Counted from the first letter of the stretch, positions 1 through 7,321 are shown. The stretch is DNA of 9,137 bases from JAVVHH01 sp964235765 (GCA_964235765.1 CAXSDH010000112.1:1-9137); one strand, 5' to 3'. The notes: generated by a model not told the origin, from the sequence alone. A program made the numbers and translations.

Positions 1-28
1 CGGTGTTGGTCGGCACGGTATCGGTCAT
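1..28 (-). CDS. possible start of a divergent gene (partial)
   Basis: On the minus strand an ATG at 28 opens a frame reading MTDTVPTNT to the window edge. It is preceded by a purine-rich GGGGGA a few bases upstream, which could act as a ribosome binding site. Only nine codons are visible, so no family can be named. If real, it is transcribed away from the aldehyde dehydrogenase gene and shares the 91-bp region between them. It could equally be chance. Confidence 0.35.
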
Positions 29-55
29 TTTGTCCCCCGGGCCCTGCCCTTGTTC

Positions 56-73
56 GGACCCCTTGCCGGGTCC
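56..73. repeat. inverted repeat upstream of aldehyde dehydrogenase
   Basis: GGACCC (56-61) and GGGTCC (68-73) form a perfect 6-bp inverted repeat with a 6-base centre. It lies about 18 bp upstream of the TATAAT box, where the -35 element of that promoter would be expected, and also inside the possible divergent promoter region. A dimeric regulator could bind here. No regulator gene is visible in the window, so the operator role is inference. Confidence 0.35.
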
Positions 74-90
74 ATTCTGCCTTGCAGAAC

Positions 91-112
91 TATAATGACC
101 CGTTAACAGAGG
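91..112 (+). promoter_or_regulatory. putative -10 box and ribosome binding site for aldehyde dehydrogenase
   Basis: A perfect TATAAT lies at 91-96, an unusual AT-rich word in this GC-rich sequence. No convincing TTGACA-like -35 sits at 16-18 bp; the nearest TTGCCG (63-68) is about 22 bp away. A start point near 103 would leave a short leader. AGAGG at 108-112 is 7 bases before the ATG at 120 and is a reasonable Shine-Dalgarno site, supporting that start. Confidence 0.45.
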
Positions 113-119
113 CAAACCC

Positions 120-1631
120 ATGCTCGACCGCCCCCACCCCTCCCCGAGCGCGCCAACGCTGGACCAGCAGGCACTCGCGACCGCGCTATCGGGCCAGCAC
201 TTCATCGGCGGCCGCTTCGTGCCCTCGCGGTCCGGGCGCACCTTCGCGGTGGTAAATCCAGCCACCGGCCAGGAGGTCGCGCGGGCCGCCGAGGGCGACT
301 CTGCGGATGTCGACGCCGCGGTGGCCGAAGCCGACGCCGCGCAGAAAGACTGGGCAAAGGTGCCAGCCCGCAAGCGCGGCGCCCTCGTGGCGAAATGCGC
401 CGTCGTCCTGAAGGAGCACCAGGAAGAGCTGGGCCGGCTGATCGCGCTCGAGACCGGCAAGGCGCTCCGCACGGAGAGCCGGGTGGAGGCCGGGGTCGTC
501 GCCGACATCTTCGAGTTCTACGGTGGCCTGGGCGGCGAGCTGAAGGGCGAGACCGTGCCGTTCGCGCCCAACGTGCTGTCGGTCACGGTCCGCGAGCCGC
601 TGGGCGTGGTCGGCGCCATCATCCCCTGGAACGTGCCGATGCTGCTGATGGCGCTCAAGGTCGCGCCGGCGCTGGTCGCGGGCAACACCGTCGTGGTGAA
701 GTCGGCCGAAGAGGCGCCGCTGACGGTGCTGCGGATTTGCGAGCTGTTGAACCGGGTGTTGCCGCCGGGCTGCTTCAACATGCTGTCCGGCTTCGGCCCG
801 GATTGCGGCGCCCCGCTGGTGGCGCATCCGAAGGTGCGCAAGGTCACCTTCACGGGGAGCGTCGAGGTGGGCCGCATCGTGGGCCGCGCGGCGGCTGAGA
901 AGATGGTGCCGGTCACGCTCGAGCTGGGCGGCAAGAGCCCGATGCTGGTGTTCGCCGACTGCGACTTCGAAAAGACGGTGCTGGGCGCCGTGACCTCGAT
1001 GCGGTTCACCCGCCAGGGCCAAAGCTGTACTGCCGCCAGCCGCATCTATGTGGAACGGCCGATCTTCGAGCGCTTCGTCGAGGCCCTGGCCGCCAAGGTC
1101 GATGCGATGACGATGGGCGATCCGCTCGATGAGGCGACCGACATCGGCACCATCATCAGCACCGACCAGTTCACCAAGGTGCAGGGCTTCATCGACGAGG
1201 GCCTGGCCACCGCGGGCGCCACCGGCCGCGCGTGCAGCGCGTTGCCGAGCGATCCCGCGCTGAAGAAGGGCCTGTTCATCCGCCCCTACATCTTCACCAA
1301 CCTGCCCAATGACAGCCGCCTGGTGCAGGAGGAAATCTTCGGCCCCGTCACCTGCGTGTTCCCGTTCGACGACCCGGAGGCCGCCCTCACCGCGGCCAAC
1401 GGCACCGAATACGGCCTGGCGGCCTCGCTCTGGACCAACAACCTGAAAATCGGCCTCGACTTGGCGCACCGCATGGAGGCCGGTCTGGTGCAGATCAACC
1501 AGAACCTCGTGGTGCAGGCCAACCTCTCCTATGGCGGCGTCAAGAGCAGCGGGCTGGGCAAGGAGGCCAGCCTGGAATCGATGCTGGAGCATTTCATGCA
1601 CAAGAAGACGATCATGGTAAATTACGGCTAA
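120..1631 (+). CDS. NAD-dependent aldehyde dehydrogenase (ALDH superfamily)
   Basis: A 503-residue enzyme of normal ALDH length that should oxidise an aldehyde to the carboxylic acid with NAD(P)+ in the cytoplasm. The catalytic set is complete: oxyanion Asn171 in PWN, the general base Glu268 in LELGGK, and nucleophile Cys303 in GQSCTAASR. Lys194 with Glu197 (KSAEEAP) matches the cofactor-binding segment; a Glu here usually favours NAD+ because it blocks the NADP+ 2'-phosphate. The Rossmann turn FTGSVEVG is at 244-251 and the C-terminal EEIFGPV segment is present. The ATG at 120 is chosen for the AGAGG 7 bases upstream. It resembles the betaine/semialdehyde dehydrogenase branch, but the substrate cannot be read from sequence. 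It stands alone, followed by 157 bp without a gene, so context gives no pathway. Confidence 0.95.
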   Translation: MLDRPHPSPSAPTLDQQALATALSGQHFIGGRFVPSRSGRTFAVVNPATGQEVARAAEGDSADVDAAVAEADAAQKDWAKVPARKRGALVAKCAVVLKEHQEELGRLIALETGKALRTESRVEAGVVADIFEFYGGLGGELKGETVPFAPNVLSVTVREPLGVVGAIIPWNVPMLLMALKVAPALVAGNTVVVKSAEEAPLTVLRICELLNRVLPPGCFNMLSGFGPDCGAPLVAHPKVRKVTFTGSVEVGRIVGRAAAEKMVPVTLELGGKSPMLVFADCDFEKTVLGAVTSMRFTRQGQSCTAASRIYVERPIFERFVEALAAKVDAMTMGDPLDEATDIGTIISTDQFTKVQGFIDEGLATAGATGRACSALPSDPALKKGLFIRPYIFTNLPNDSRLVQEEIFGPVTCVFPFDDPEAALTAANGTEYGLAASLWTNNLKIGLDLAHRMEAGLVQINQNLVVQANLSYGGVKSSGLGKEASLESMLEHFMHKKTIMVNYG

Positions 1632-1788
1632 GCAGGGACTCGCTGTTTCGGCGGGCAATCGACATTGCGCCCTTTCGCTCGTGGATCATCCATCCTAACC
1701 TGATGCGAATTCGACGCGGCGGCTGGAAACGACGATTACCGGGCACGCTGCACAACAAAACCACAATGGGACGCTACGCCCGAACGAT
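1632..1788 (+). other. non-coding spacer between aldehyde dehydrogenase and the four-gene operon
   Basis: No credible gene is seen. GGGCAAT (1653-1659) and ATTGCGCCC (1664-1672) can pair as a 7-bp stem with a two-base bulge and a CGAC loop, followed only by TTT, so it is at best a weak terminator for the upstream gene. The promoter for the downstream operon should lie in this spacer, but I see no clear -35/-10 pair. A short ORF from 1703 runs into the next gene in another frame and is not supported. Confidence 0.4.
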
Positions 1789-2760
1789 ATGGCAAAGTCC
1801 GATCAACTCATCCCCCCCAACATGCAGCCGAAGCCGGCCGATTACGGCTATGACGTGGAGGACGCGTTGCGCGCGGTGGTCGGCCTGCGCGCCAACGTGG
1901 CGGACGATGCCTTTACGGCTTCCATTCTCGGCACGGAACGGGCCGGCAGCGCGGTGCATATCCGGCCCGGCCTGTTTCTGACCATCGGCTACCTGATCAC
2001 CGAGGCCGACAGCCTCTGGCTTTCAGCCGGGGATGGGCGGACCATGGCGGGGCACGCCATGGCCTACGACCAGGAGACCGGCTTCGGCCTGGTTCAGGCC
2101 TTGGGCCGGTTCGATTTGCCGGTGCTGCCGATCGGCGACAGTGAGCTCGCGCGGGTGGGCGATCCCGTCATCTTCGCCGCCGCGGGCGGGCGCCGGCACA
2201 GCATCGCCGCCAAAGTCGCCGGCCGGCAGGAGTTTGCGGGCTATTGGGAGTACCTGCTGGACGACGCGATCTTCACCGCGCCCGCCCACCCGTTTTGGGG
2301 CGGCGCAGGGCTGATCGGCGCCGACGGCAGCCTGCTCGGGATTGGCAGCCTCGTGCTGCAGCAGGGCGGCGAGGGCGGCAAGCGGCAGGACATGAACATG
2401 GTCGTGCCCGTTCAACTACTCACGCCGATCCTGGACGATCTGCTCACCATCGGCCGGGCCAACCGCCCGCCGCGGCCCTGGCTGGGCCTCTATGCGATGG
2501 AGGACGACGAGGCGCTGGTGGTCGGCGGCCTGGCCGATAACGGCCCGGCGGACAAGGCAGGCCTTCGCACCGGAGACCGCATCCTGGCCGTGAACGGGGC
2601 CGAGGTGCCGGACCTCGCCGGGCTGTGGCGGGCGGTTTGGGCCTCCGGGCCGGCCGGGTCGTCGGTGCAGGTCAGCCTGGGCCGCGGCAACCGCAACACC
2701 CTGGTCACGATCCCCAGCGCCGACCGCGCCAGCATCCTGAAATCGCCGCGGCTGCACTAG
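1789..2760 (+). CDS. HtrA-like trypsin-fold protein with C-terminal PDZ domain, probably proteolytically inactive
   Basis: A 323-residue protein with an S1C/HtrA-like layout. A degenerate trypsin-fold domain spans about residues 25-220 and a PDZ domain about 228-312, with WLG at 231-233 and AGLRTGDRILAVNG at 257-270. By my alignment the triad is lost. The TNxHVV-like site reads ITEADS with Asp74 in place of His; the DxxTDLA-like site reads DQETGFG with Gly98 in place of Asp; the GNSGGPL-like site reads PFWGGAG with Trp170 in place of Ser. There is no signal peptide, so it is probably cytosolic, unlike DegP/DegQ. It may act as a PDZ scaffold or adaptor. It is first in a four-gene unit; the next gene begins one base after its stop. 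No good Shine-Dalgarno precedes ATG 1789, but no longer in-frame start was found nearby. The fold is fairly sure; the loss of activity is inferred from alignment by eye. Confidence 0.75.
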   Translation: MAKSDQLIPPNMQPKPADYGYDVEDALRAVVGLRANVADDAFTASILGTERAGSAVHIRPGLFLTIGYLITEADSLWLSAGDGRTMAGHAMAYDQETGFGLVQALGRFDLPVLPIGDSELARVGDPVIFAAAGGRRHSIAAKVAGRQEFAGYWEYLLDDAIFTAPAHPFWGGAGLIGADGSLLGIGSLVLQQGGEGGKRQDMNMVVPVQLLTPILDDLLTIGRANRPPRPWLGLYAMEDDEALVVGGLADNGPADKAGLRTGDRILAVNGAEVPDLAGLWRAVWASGPAGSSVQVSLGRGNRNTLVTIPSADRASILKSPRLH

Positions 2761-2761
2761 C

Positions 2762-5038
2762 TTGCGCCTCCTCCGCTGGGGCTTGCTGTCCGTCGCGGCG
2801 TTGCTGTTGGCCGCCGCCGCCGCCATAGCCGGCGCGCTGTGGTGGTCGCTGCCGCCGCAAACCCTCCGAACGCGCATCCCCGGCCTCGAGGCGGCCGTCC
2901 ACATCACGCTCGACGCCGACGGCATCCCGCGCATCCGGGCCGGGTCGGACAGGGACGCCGCCGCCGCCCTGGGGTTCATGCACGCGCGCGACCGGCTGTT
3001 CGAGATGGAGCTGATGCGCCGCGCCGCCTCCGGCCGACTCTCGGAACTGGCCGGACCCGCCACCTTGCGGCTGGACCGGATGAGCCGCGTCCTGGGCCTG
3101 CGCATGCGGGCCGAGGCCGACCTGCCCGGCCTCGACGCGAACACCCGCGCCGCCCTCGATGCCTACGCCAGCGGCGTGAACGCCTGGATCGCGCTCCGCG
3201 GACGATTTGCCGCCCCCGAGTTCATACCCCTCGGCGCTCCGGAGCCCTGGAGCCCGGTCGACAGCCTGCTGTGGGGCAAGACGATGGGCGTTTGGCTGTC
3301 CGGCAACTGGCGGTCGGAGTTGTGGCGCGCCAACCTCACGGCCCGGCTGCCGCCCGAGATCAGCCGTGCCCTGTGGCCCCAGGCCGACGTCCCGCGCCCG
3401 GACGCCGCCCTGGGCGCCGCCACACGCCTCGCGCAACTGCTGCCAGCGTTCCCCGAACCCTTCACCCAGCCCGGCACCGCCAGCAACGAATGGGCGGTGG
3501 ACGGCCAGCACACCGCCAGCGGCGCGCCGCTGCTGGCCGGCGACCCGCATCTGGGCCTCGCCATGCCCAGCATATGGTATCTGGCCCGCCTCCAGACGCC
3601 GGGCGGCGTGCTGGCCGGCGCTACGGCGCCCGGCGTGCCGTTCCTGGTAATGGGGCACAACGGCCGGATCGCCTGGACCTTCACGACAACGGGCGCCGAC
3701 ACGCAGGACGTGTTCATAGAGACCCCCCTGCCCGGCGGGTACGCCACCCCCGACGGCCCCAAGCCCTTCGTCGTGCGCGAGGAACGCATCCTCGTCCGCG
3801 GCCAGCCCGACGAGGTTCTGCACGTCCGCGAGACCCGCCACGGCCCCGTGCTGAGCGACCTCGATGCCGCCGAGAACGGCCCCGTGCTGGCCGTTGCCAT
3901 GGCCAACCTTCAACCCGGCGACGCCGCCGCCGGCCTGTTCGCCCTCAATCACGCGGCCGACCTCGCCCAGGCCGCCGCCGCTGCCGCCCAAATTGCCGCC
4001 CCCGTGCAGAACCTGCTGGTGGCGGACCGGCGCGGCATCGCGCAATTCACCACGGGGCGCATCCCGCTCCGCCGCGCCGGCGACGGCACCATGCCTGTGC
4101 AGGGCGCAGACGGCGCGCATGACTGGATCGGCTTCGCCCAAGGCGACGCCCTTCCGCACAGCGTCGCTCCGCCGAGCGGGCGGTTGGTGAACGCCAACGA
4201 ACGCACGGCCGGGCCGGACTTCCCGGTGTTCATGGGCCAGGACTGGTTCGGCGACTGGCGCGCACGGCGCATTCGGCAACTGCTTGCGGCGCGCGACCGG
4301 CACGACGCCGCCGGCTTCGCCGCCATGCAGGTGGACCCGGTCAGCGCCTTCGCCGTCCAGATGCTGCCGACCCTGCTCGCGACCACGCCATCCGACGACG
4401 CCGCCCGCCGGGCGCTCGCCCTGCTGCGCGGCTGGGATGGCGCGATGCGGGCGGACCGGCCGCAACCGCTGCTGTTCAACACCTGGATGCGCCACATCGA
4501 GGCGGAGGTGCTCCGCCGCAATGGCCTGCCGAACGCGGCTGTCGGCCCCACGGCTGACTTCGTGGCCCAGGTGCTCTCCCCCGCCGGCGCCCCTCTCTGC
4601 GGCGGCGACTGCGGCCCCGTGCTCGCCGCCGCCCTCGCCGCGGCCACCGCCGAACTCGCCGAGCGCCATGGCGGCGCTTGGGACACGGTGCAGTGGGGCT
4701 CGGTGCACCAGGCAACTTTTGCGCATCCGCTGCTGGGCCAGTTGCCCCTGCTGCGCAGCCTCACCACATGGCGCATCGCCCAACCCGGCGACGACACGAC
4801 CGTCTTTCGGGGCACTGCGCGGGCGCCAGGATGGGATTCGGTGCATGGACCCGGCTTTCGCGGCGTTTACGACCTGGCCGACCTCGACCGCAGCCTGTTC
4901 GGCTTGGCCCCAGGCCAATCCGGGCACCCCCTGCGCGGAGCCGCCACCGCCCTGATGCGACGTTGGCGCGACGGCGTTCCCGTCGAGATCGGCCCCTTCC
5001 CCCACGTGATCGCTGATACGATCGGACTGCAGCCATGA
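2762..5038 (+). CDS. penicillin acylase family protein (Ntn-hydrolase)
   Basis: A 758-residue precursor of the penicillin amidase family (peptidase S45), which hydrolyses amide bonds of penicillins, cephalosporins or acyl-homoserine lactones. Residues 1-29 are Arg-containing then strongly hydrophobic: a signal peptide or membrane anchor, so the enzyme likely acts in the periplasm. The autoprocessing site is in GTASNEWAV, giving Ser241 as the new N-terminal nucleophile of the beta chain. GHNGRIAW (298-305) and NANERT (477-482, with Asn479 matching the oxyanion Asn) are family motifs. The C-terminal region has the typical HGPGFR and GQSGHP segments. The start is TTG at 2762, one base after the preceding TAG; a TGA at 2738 in this frame leaves no ATG or GTG upstream, and later starts would damage the export segment. 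No clear ribosome binding site is seen, so translational coupling is likely. The family is sure; the substrate is unknown. Confidence 0.92.
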   Translation: MRLLRWGLLSVAALLLAAAAAIAGALWWSLPPQTLRTRIPGLEAAVHITLDADGIPRIRAGSDRDAAAALGFMHARDRLFEMELMRRAASGRLSELAGPATLRLDRMSRVLGLRMRAEADLPGLDANTRAALDAYASGVNAWIALRGRFAAPEFIPLGAPEPWSPVDSLLWGKTMGVWLSGNWRSELWRANLTARLPPEISRALWPQADVPRPDAALGAATRLAQLLPAFPEPFTQPGTASNEWAVDGQHTASGAPLLAGDPHLGLAMPSIWYLARLQTPGGVLAGATAPGVPFLVMGHNGRIAWTFTTTGADTQDVFIETPLPGGYATPDGPKPFVVREERILVRGQPDEVLHVRETRHGPVLSDLDAAENGPVLAVAMANLQPGDAAAGLFALNHAADLAQAAAAAAQIAAPVQNLLVADRRGIAQFTTGRIPLRRAGDGTMPVQGADGAHDWIGFAQGDALPHSVAPPSGRLVNANERTAGPDFPVFMGQDWFGDWRARRIRQLLAARDRHDAAGFAAMQVDPVSAFAVQMLPTLLATTPSDDAARRALALLRGWDGAMRADRPQPLLFNTWMRHIEAEVLRRNGLPNAAVGPTADFVAQVLSPAGAPLCGGDCGPVLAAALAAATAELAERHGGAWDTVQWGSVHQATFAHPLLGQLPLLRSLTTWRIAQPGDDTTVFRGTARAPGWDSVHGPGFRGVYDLADLDRSLFGLAPGQSGHPLRGAATALMRRWRDGVPVEIGPFPHVIADTIGLQP

Positions 5039-5538
5039 GCTACGCCCCACCATACTTCCCCGCGCCCGACGCCGTTCTGACCGAAGGCGTGCTGACCCGG
5101 CGCGTGTTCGCCTGGTTCATCGACCTCATGCTGATCGCCGTCCTCGTCTGCGTCGCATGGATCGTGGTCGCGGTGCTTGGCGTGCTTACCCTCGGGCTCG
5201 GCTTCGCCCTGATGGCGGCGCTGCCGGCGATCGGGATTGCCTACCATGTCCTGTCCGTGGCCGGGCCACGCTCGGCGACGCCGGGGCAGCTCCTGCTCGA
5301 TATCGTGGTGCGGAACGATGCCGACCTGGGGCGGCCGGACCTGCTGCAGGCGATCATCTTCACCGGCGGGCTTTGGCTGACCTTGGGCTCGGCGTTCCTG
5401 CTGCTGGTGGTGGCGCCGTTCATGCCACGCAAGCGGGCGCTGCACGACATCGTTTCCGGCCTGGTCGTGGTGCGGAAAGGGGCGTTGACCCAGGGCACGG
5501 GTTCCGTGAACATGGCCTTCGGAACCCCGCACCGATGA
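5035..5538 (+). CDS. RDD family membrane protein
   Basis: A 167-residue integral membrane protein of the RDD family. The family signature is present: an Arg (22 or 23) and Asp30 in RRVFAWFID, TPGQ at 82-85, and the HD pair at 137-138 in KRALHDIV. Hydrophobic stretches at about 25-48, 50-76 and 104-130 suggest three membrane segments. RDD proteins have no single known biochemical role; some relatives are linked to transport. Its ATG overlaps the stop of the acylase gene (ATGA), so translation is probably coupled. It also overlaps the next gene by ATGA. The pairing of an RDD gene directly before bpt is, from general knowledge, a recurring arrangement in alphaproteobacteria. Confidence 0.85.
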   Translation: MSYAPPYFPAPDAVLTEGVLTRRVFAWFIDLMLIAVLVCVAWIVVAVLGVLTLGLGFALMAALPAIGIAYHVLSVAGPRSATPGQLLLDIVVRNDADLGRPDLLQAIIFTGGLWLTLGSAFLLLVVAPFMPRKRALHDIVSGLVVVRKGALTQGTGSVNMAFGTPHR

Positions 5539-6311
5539 CCTACAAGCCCCCGCGCCGGCCGCAATTCTTCTACACCACCGCGCCCCTGCCGTGCCCCTAC
5601 GTGGCGGGGCGGACTGAGCGCAAGGTGGTGACGGAGATCACCGGCCCGGAGGCGGACAGCCTGCACGACCGGCTTTCGCGCGCCGGGTTCCGCCGCAGCC
5701 ACAATATCGCCTACGCGCCGGTCTGCCCGTCCTGCCAGGCCTGCGTGCCGATCCGCATTCCGGTGGCCCTGTTCCAGCCCGACCGCGGCCTGCGCCGCAT
5801 TTCCCGCGCCAATGCGGGCGTCGATGGCTACGACGTGCCGGCCCGCGCGACCGCCCAGCAGTTCCAGTTGTTCCAGCGCTACCAGCAAGCCCGGCATGGC
5901 GACGGCGACATGGCGACCATGAGCTTCTACGACTTCCGCGCCATGGTGGAAGACACGCCGATCGACACGGTGATGACCGAGTTCCGGGTCGGCGACCGCC
6001 TTGTGGGCGGCTGCCTCACCGACCGGCTCGGCGACGGACTCTCGGCCGTTTACAGCTTCTTCGCCCCGGATCTGGAGCGGCAATCGCTCGGCACCTACGC
6101 CATCCTATGGCTGATCGACCGCGCCCGGGCGGAAGGCCTGCCCTACGTCTATCTCGGATACTGGGTGCCTGAGAGCCGCAAGATGGCCTATAAGGCCCGC
6201 TTCCGGCCATGCGAGATCCTGGTCGGCGGCACCTGGCGAATGCTGACCGACGTGGAAGCCGCCGAAGGCGACGGCGTGCGTCCCGTGCTGATCCAGGAAA
6301 CGGCGGGCTAG
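5535..6311 (+). CDS. bpt: aspartate/glutamate leucyltransferase (aminoacyl-tRNA-protein transferase)
   Basis: A 258-residue cytosolic enzyme of the Bpt/Ate1 family. It transfers an amino acid, leucine in characterised bacterial Bpt, from charged tRNA to proteins with N-terminal Asp or Glu, marking them for ClpS/ClpAP degradation in the N-degron pathway. The conserved cysteines are visible: Cys20 in LPCPYV and the cluster CPSCQAC at 64-70. YAPVCPSC, PIRIPV and the C-terminal YLGYWVPESRKMAYKARFRP segment (read in pieces) are characteristic. The frame is open back to 5157, but that part overlaps the RDD gene; ATG 5535 sits in the ATGA overlap and gives the usual family length starting MTYKPPRRPQFFYT. 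Its stop is shared with the converging gene at CTAG. Confidence 0.95.
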   Translation: MTYKPPRRPQFFYTTAPLPCPYVAGRTERKVVTEITGPEADSLHDRLSRAGFRRSHNIAYAPVCPSCQACVPIRIPVALFQPDRGLRRISRANAGVDGYDVPARATAQQFQLFQRYQQARHGDGDMATMSFYDFRAMVEDTPIDTVMTEFRVGDRLVGGCLTDRLGDGLSAVYSFFAPDLERQSLGTYAILWLIDRARAEGLPYVYLGYWVPESRKMAYKARFRPCEILVGGTWRMLTDVEAAEGDGVRPVLIQETAG

Positions 6312-7321
6312 AACCGGACGGACGCGGCCAACGACCCGAAGTTGAACAGCCCCGCGCGCTGCGTTCCGAACTCCGGCGTCTGCCAGGTTTGCGTGTAGGT
6401 CACCCGCACGCCGGAGAACATCAATGCCGCCCCCGCCGACAACTCGCCCACCAGGGCGCGCTTGCCCACGCTCGGGCTGTGGCTGCGGAAGGTGCTGCCA
6501 TCGAGGAACACGTCGCGCCCCACCGCCTGACCGTCGGCGCCGACGAACACATACCAGGCGAAGGGCCGCGTCGGCGTATAGGCGTCGCCGCCGCTAAAGC
6601 CGGGGCGAATGCGCGGGGCGCCGAAGTCGCTGTTCAGCCCCTGGCCCAGCCGCAGGCTGAAGCCGGCCTGCACGTAGTCCCGCACCGTGCCCAGGCCCAA
6701 GGTCAGCGCCGGCAAGGTGTCCATCTCAAGTCCGCGGAACTGCGCCAGCCTCACCCGATAGGTCCGCTCGACCAGGAACTCGAAAGCCGGCTCGTCTTTC
6801 AGCTGCGCGCCCCAACCCCGGGTTTCGGGGTCGCCGACCAGGTCGTGGAACCCGTTCTGCACCTGCCGCCCCAGTGCCGAGGGCCCGACCACGCCTAGGC
6901 TCACGCCCAGAACGCTCCGGGAGTTGTCCTTGTCGTGCAACAACTGCCCGCTCACCCGCAGGTAGGCGGCATAAGGCCGGTCCCGCGGGTCCGGCGGATT
7001 GGCCTGGGTGTTGCGCGGCGTGAAGATGGATTGGCTGATGTCGATGCTGACCCGCTGCACCCCATCGCCCCACACGGCCCGGCCAAGCCCGGCAATGAAG
7101 CCCGGCACCGACCCCGTTCCGGTGGTGTAGCCGAGGCGGAGGCCGCTGGTATAGTTCGAGTCGGTGGTGCCTCGCTGGGTCGACACGGCGTCGTTCTCGA
7201 TTTGCAGGGTAGCGATCCCGTGCAGGTCCTGCGGCGGCTCGGCGTGCGCGGCCGAGCCCAGCATGGCGGTGCCCAGCATGGCGGTGCCAAGCATCGCGGC
7301 CGTGCAGATCCCTCGTCTCAT
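6308..7321 (-). CDS. LpxR-family lipid A deacylase (DUF2219 outer-membrane protein)
   Basis: A 337-residue protein with a signal peptide (about 1-27, ending SAAHA) and a C-terminal Phe in SVRF, as expected for a beta-barrel outer-membrane protein. LpxR removes the 3'-acyloxyacyl chain from lipid A. Family motifs are present: IEND with Asn43 and Asp44, SNYTSG with Thr58, QSIFTP, DRPYAAYL, and QNGFHDLVG with His159. From memory of Salmonella LpxR these match Asn9, Asp10, Thr34 and His122; the residue facing Glu128 seems to be Pro165, with Glu166 beside it. It runs on the minus strand alone between bpt (convergent) and the tRNA. Only a weak GGGG-type ribosome binding site precedes the start. The family call is firm; activity and exact substrate are inferred. 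Confidence 0.85.
   Translation of the reverse strand: MRRGICTAAMLGTAMLGTAMLGSAAHAEPPQDLHGIATLQIENDAVSTQRGTTDSNYTSGLRLGYTTGTGSVPGFIAGLGRAVWGDGVQRVSIDISQSIFTPRNTQANPPDPRDRPYAAYLRVSGQLLHDKDNSRSVLGVSLGVVGPSALGRQVQNGFHDLVGDPETRGWGAQLKDEPAFEFLVERTYRVRLAQFRGLEMDTLPALTLGLGTVRDYVQAGFSLRLGQGLNSDFGAPRIRPGFSGGDAYTPTRPFAWYVFVGADGQAVGRDVFLDGSTFRSHSPSVGKRALVGELSAGAALMFSGVRVTYTQTWQTPEFGTQRAGLFNFGSLAASVRF
7257..7301 (-). repeat. 15-bp tandem repeat inside the LpxR-like signal peptide
   Basis: Two perfect 15-bp units (7257-7271 and 7272-7286, CCCAGCATGGCGGTG on the plus strand) are followed by a degenerate third (7287-7301). In the protein they give successive AMLGT, AMLGT and AMLGS blocks in the hydrophobic core of the signal peptide. 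As the unit is a multiple of three, copy changes would lengthen or shorten the core by five residues without a frameshift. Confidence 0.85.

Noticed and set aside
186..1658. 490-residue minus-strand ORF opposite the aldehyde dehydrogenase
   Set aside because: Shadow of a complete ALDH with all catalytic residues; its composition is not protein-like.
2705..5053. 782-residue minus-strand ORF opposite the penicillin acylase gene
   Set aside because: It mirrors a gene with clear family motifs, has low-complexity Gly/Ala/Arg/Gln-rich composition and no recognisable domain; long antisense frames are normal in GC-rich DNA.
5157..5534. N-terminal extension of bpt to 5157
   Set aside because: The extension overlaps the RDD gene almost entirely, reads as Arg/Ala-rich shadow sequence, and the family start motif begins at 5535.
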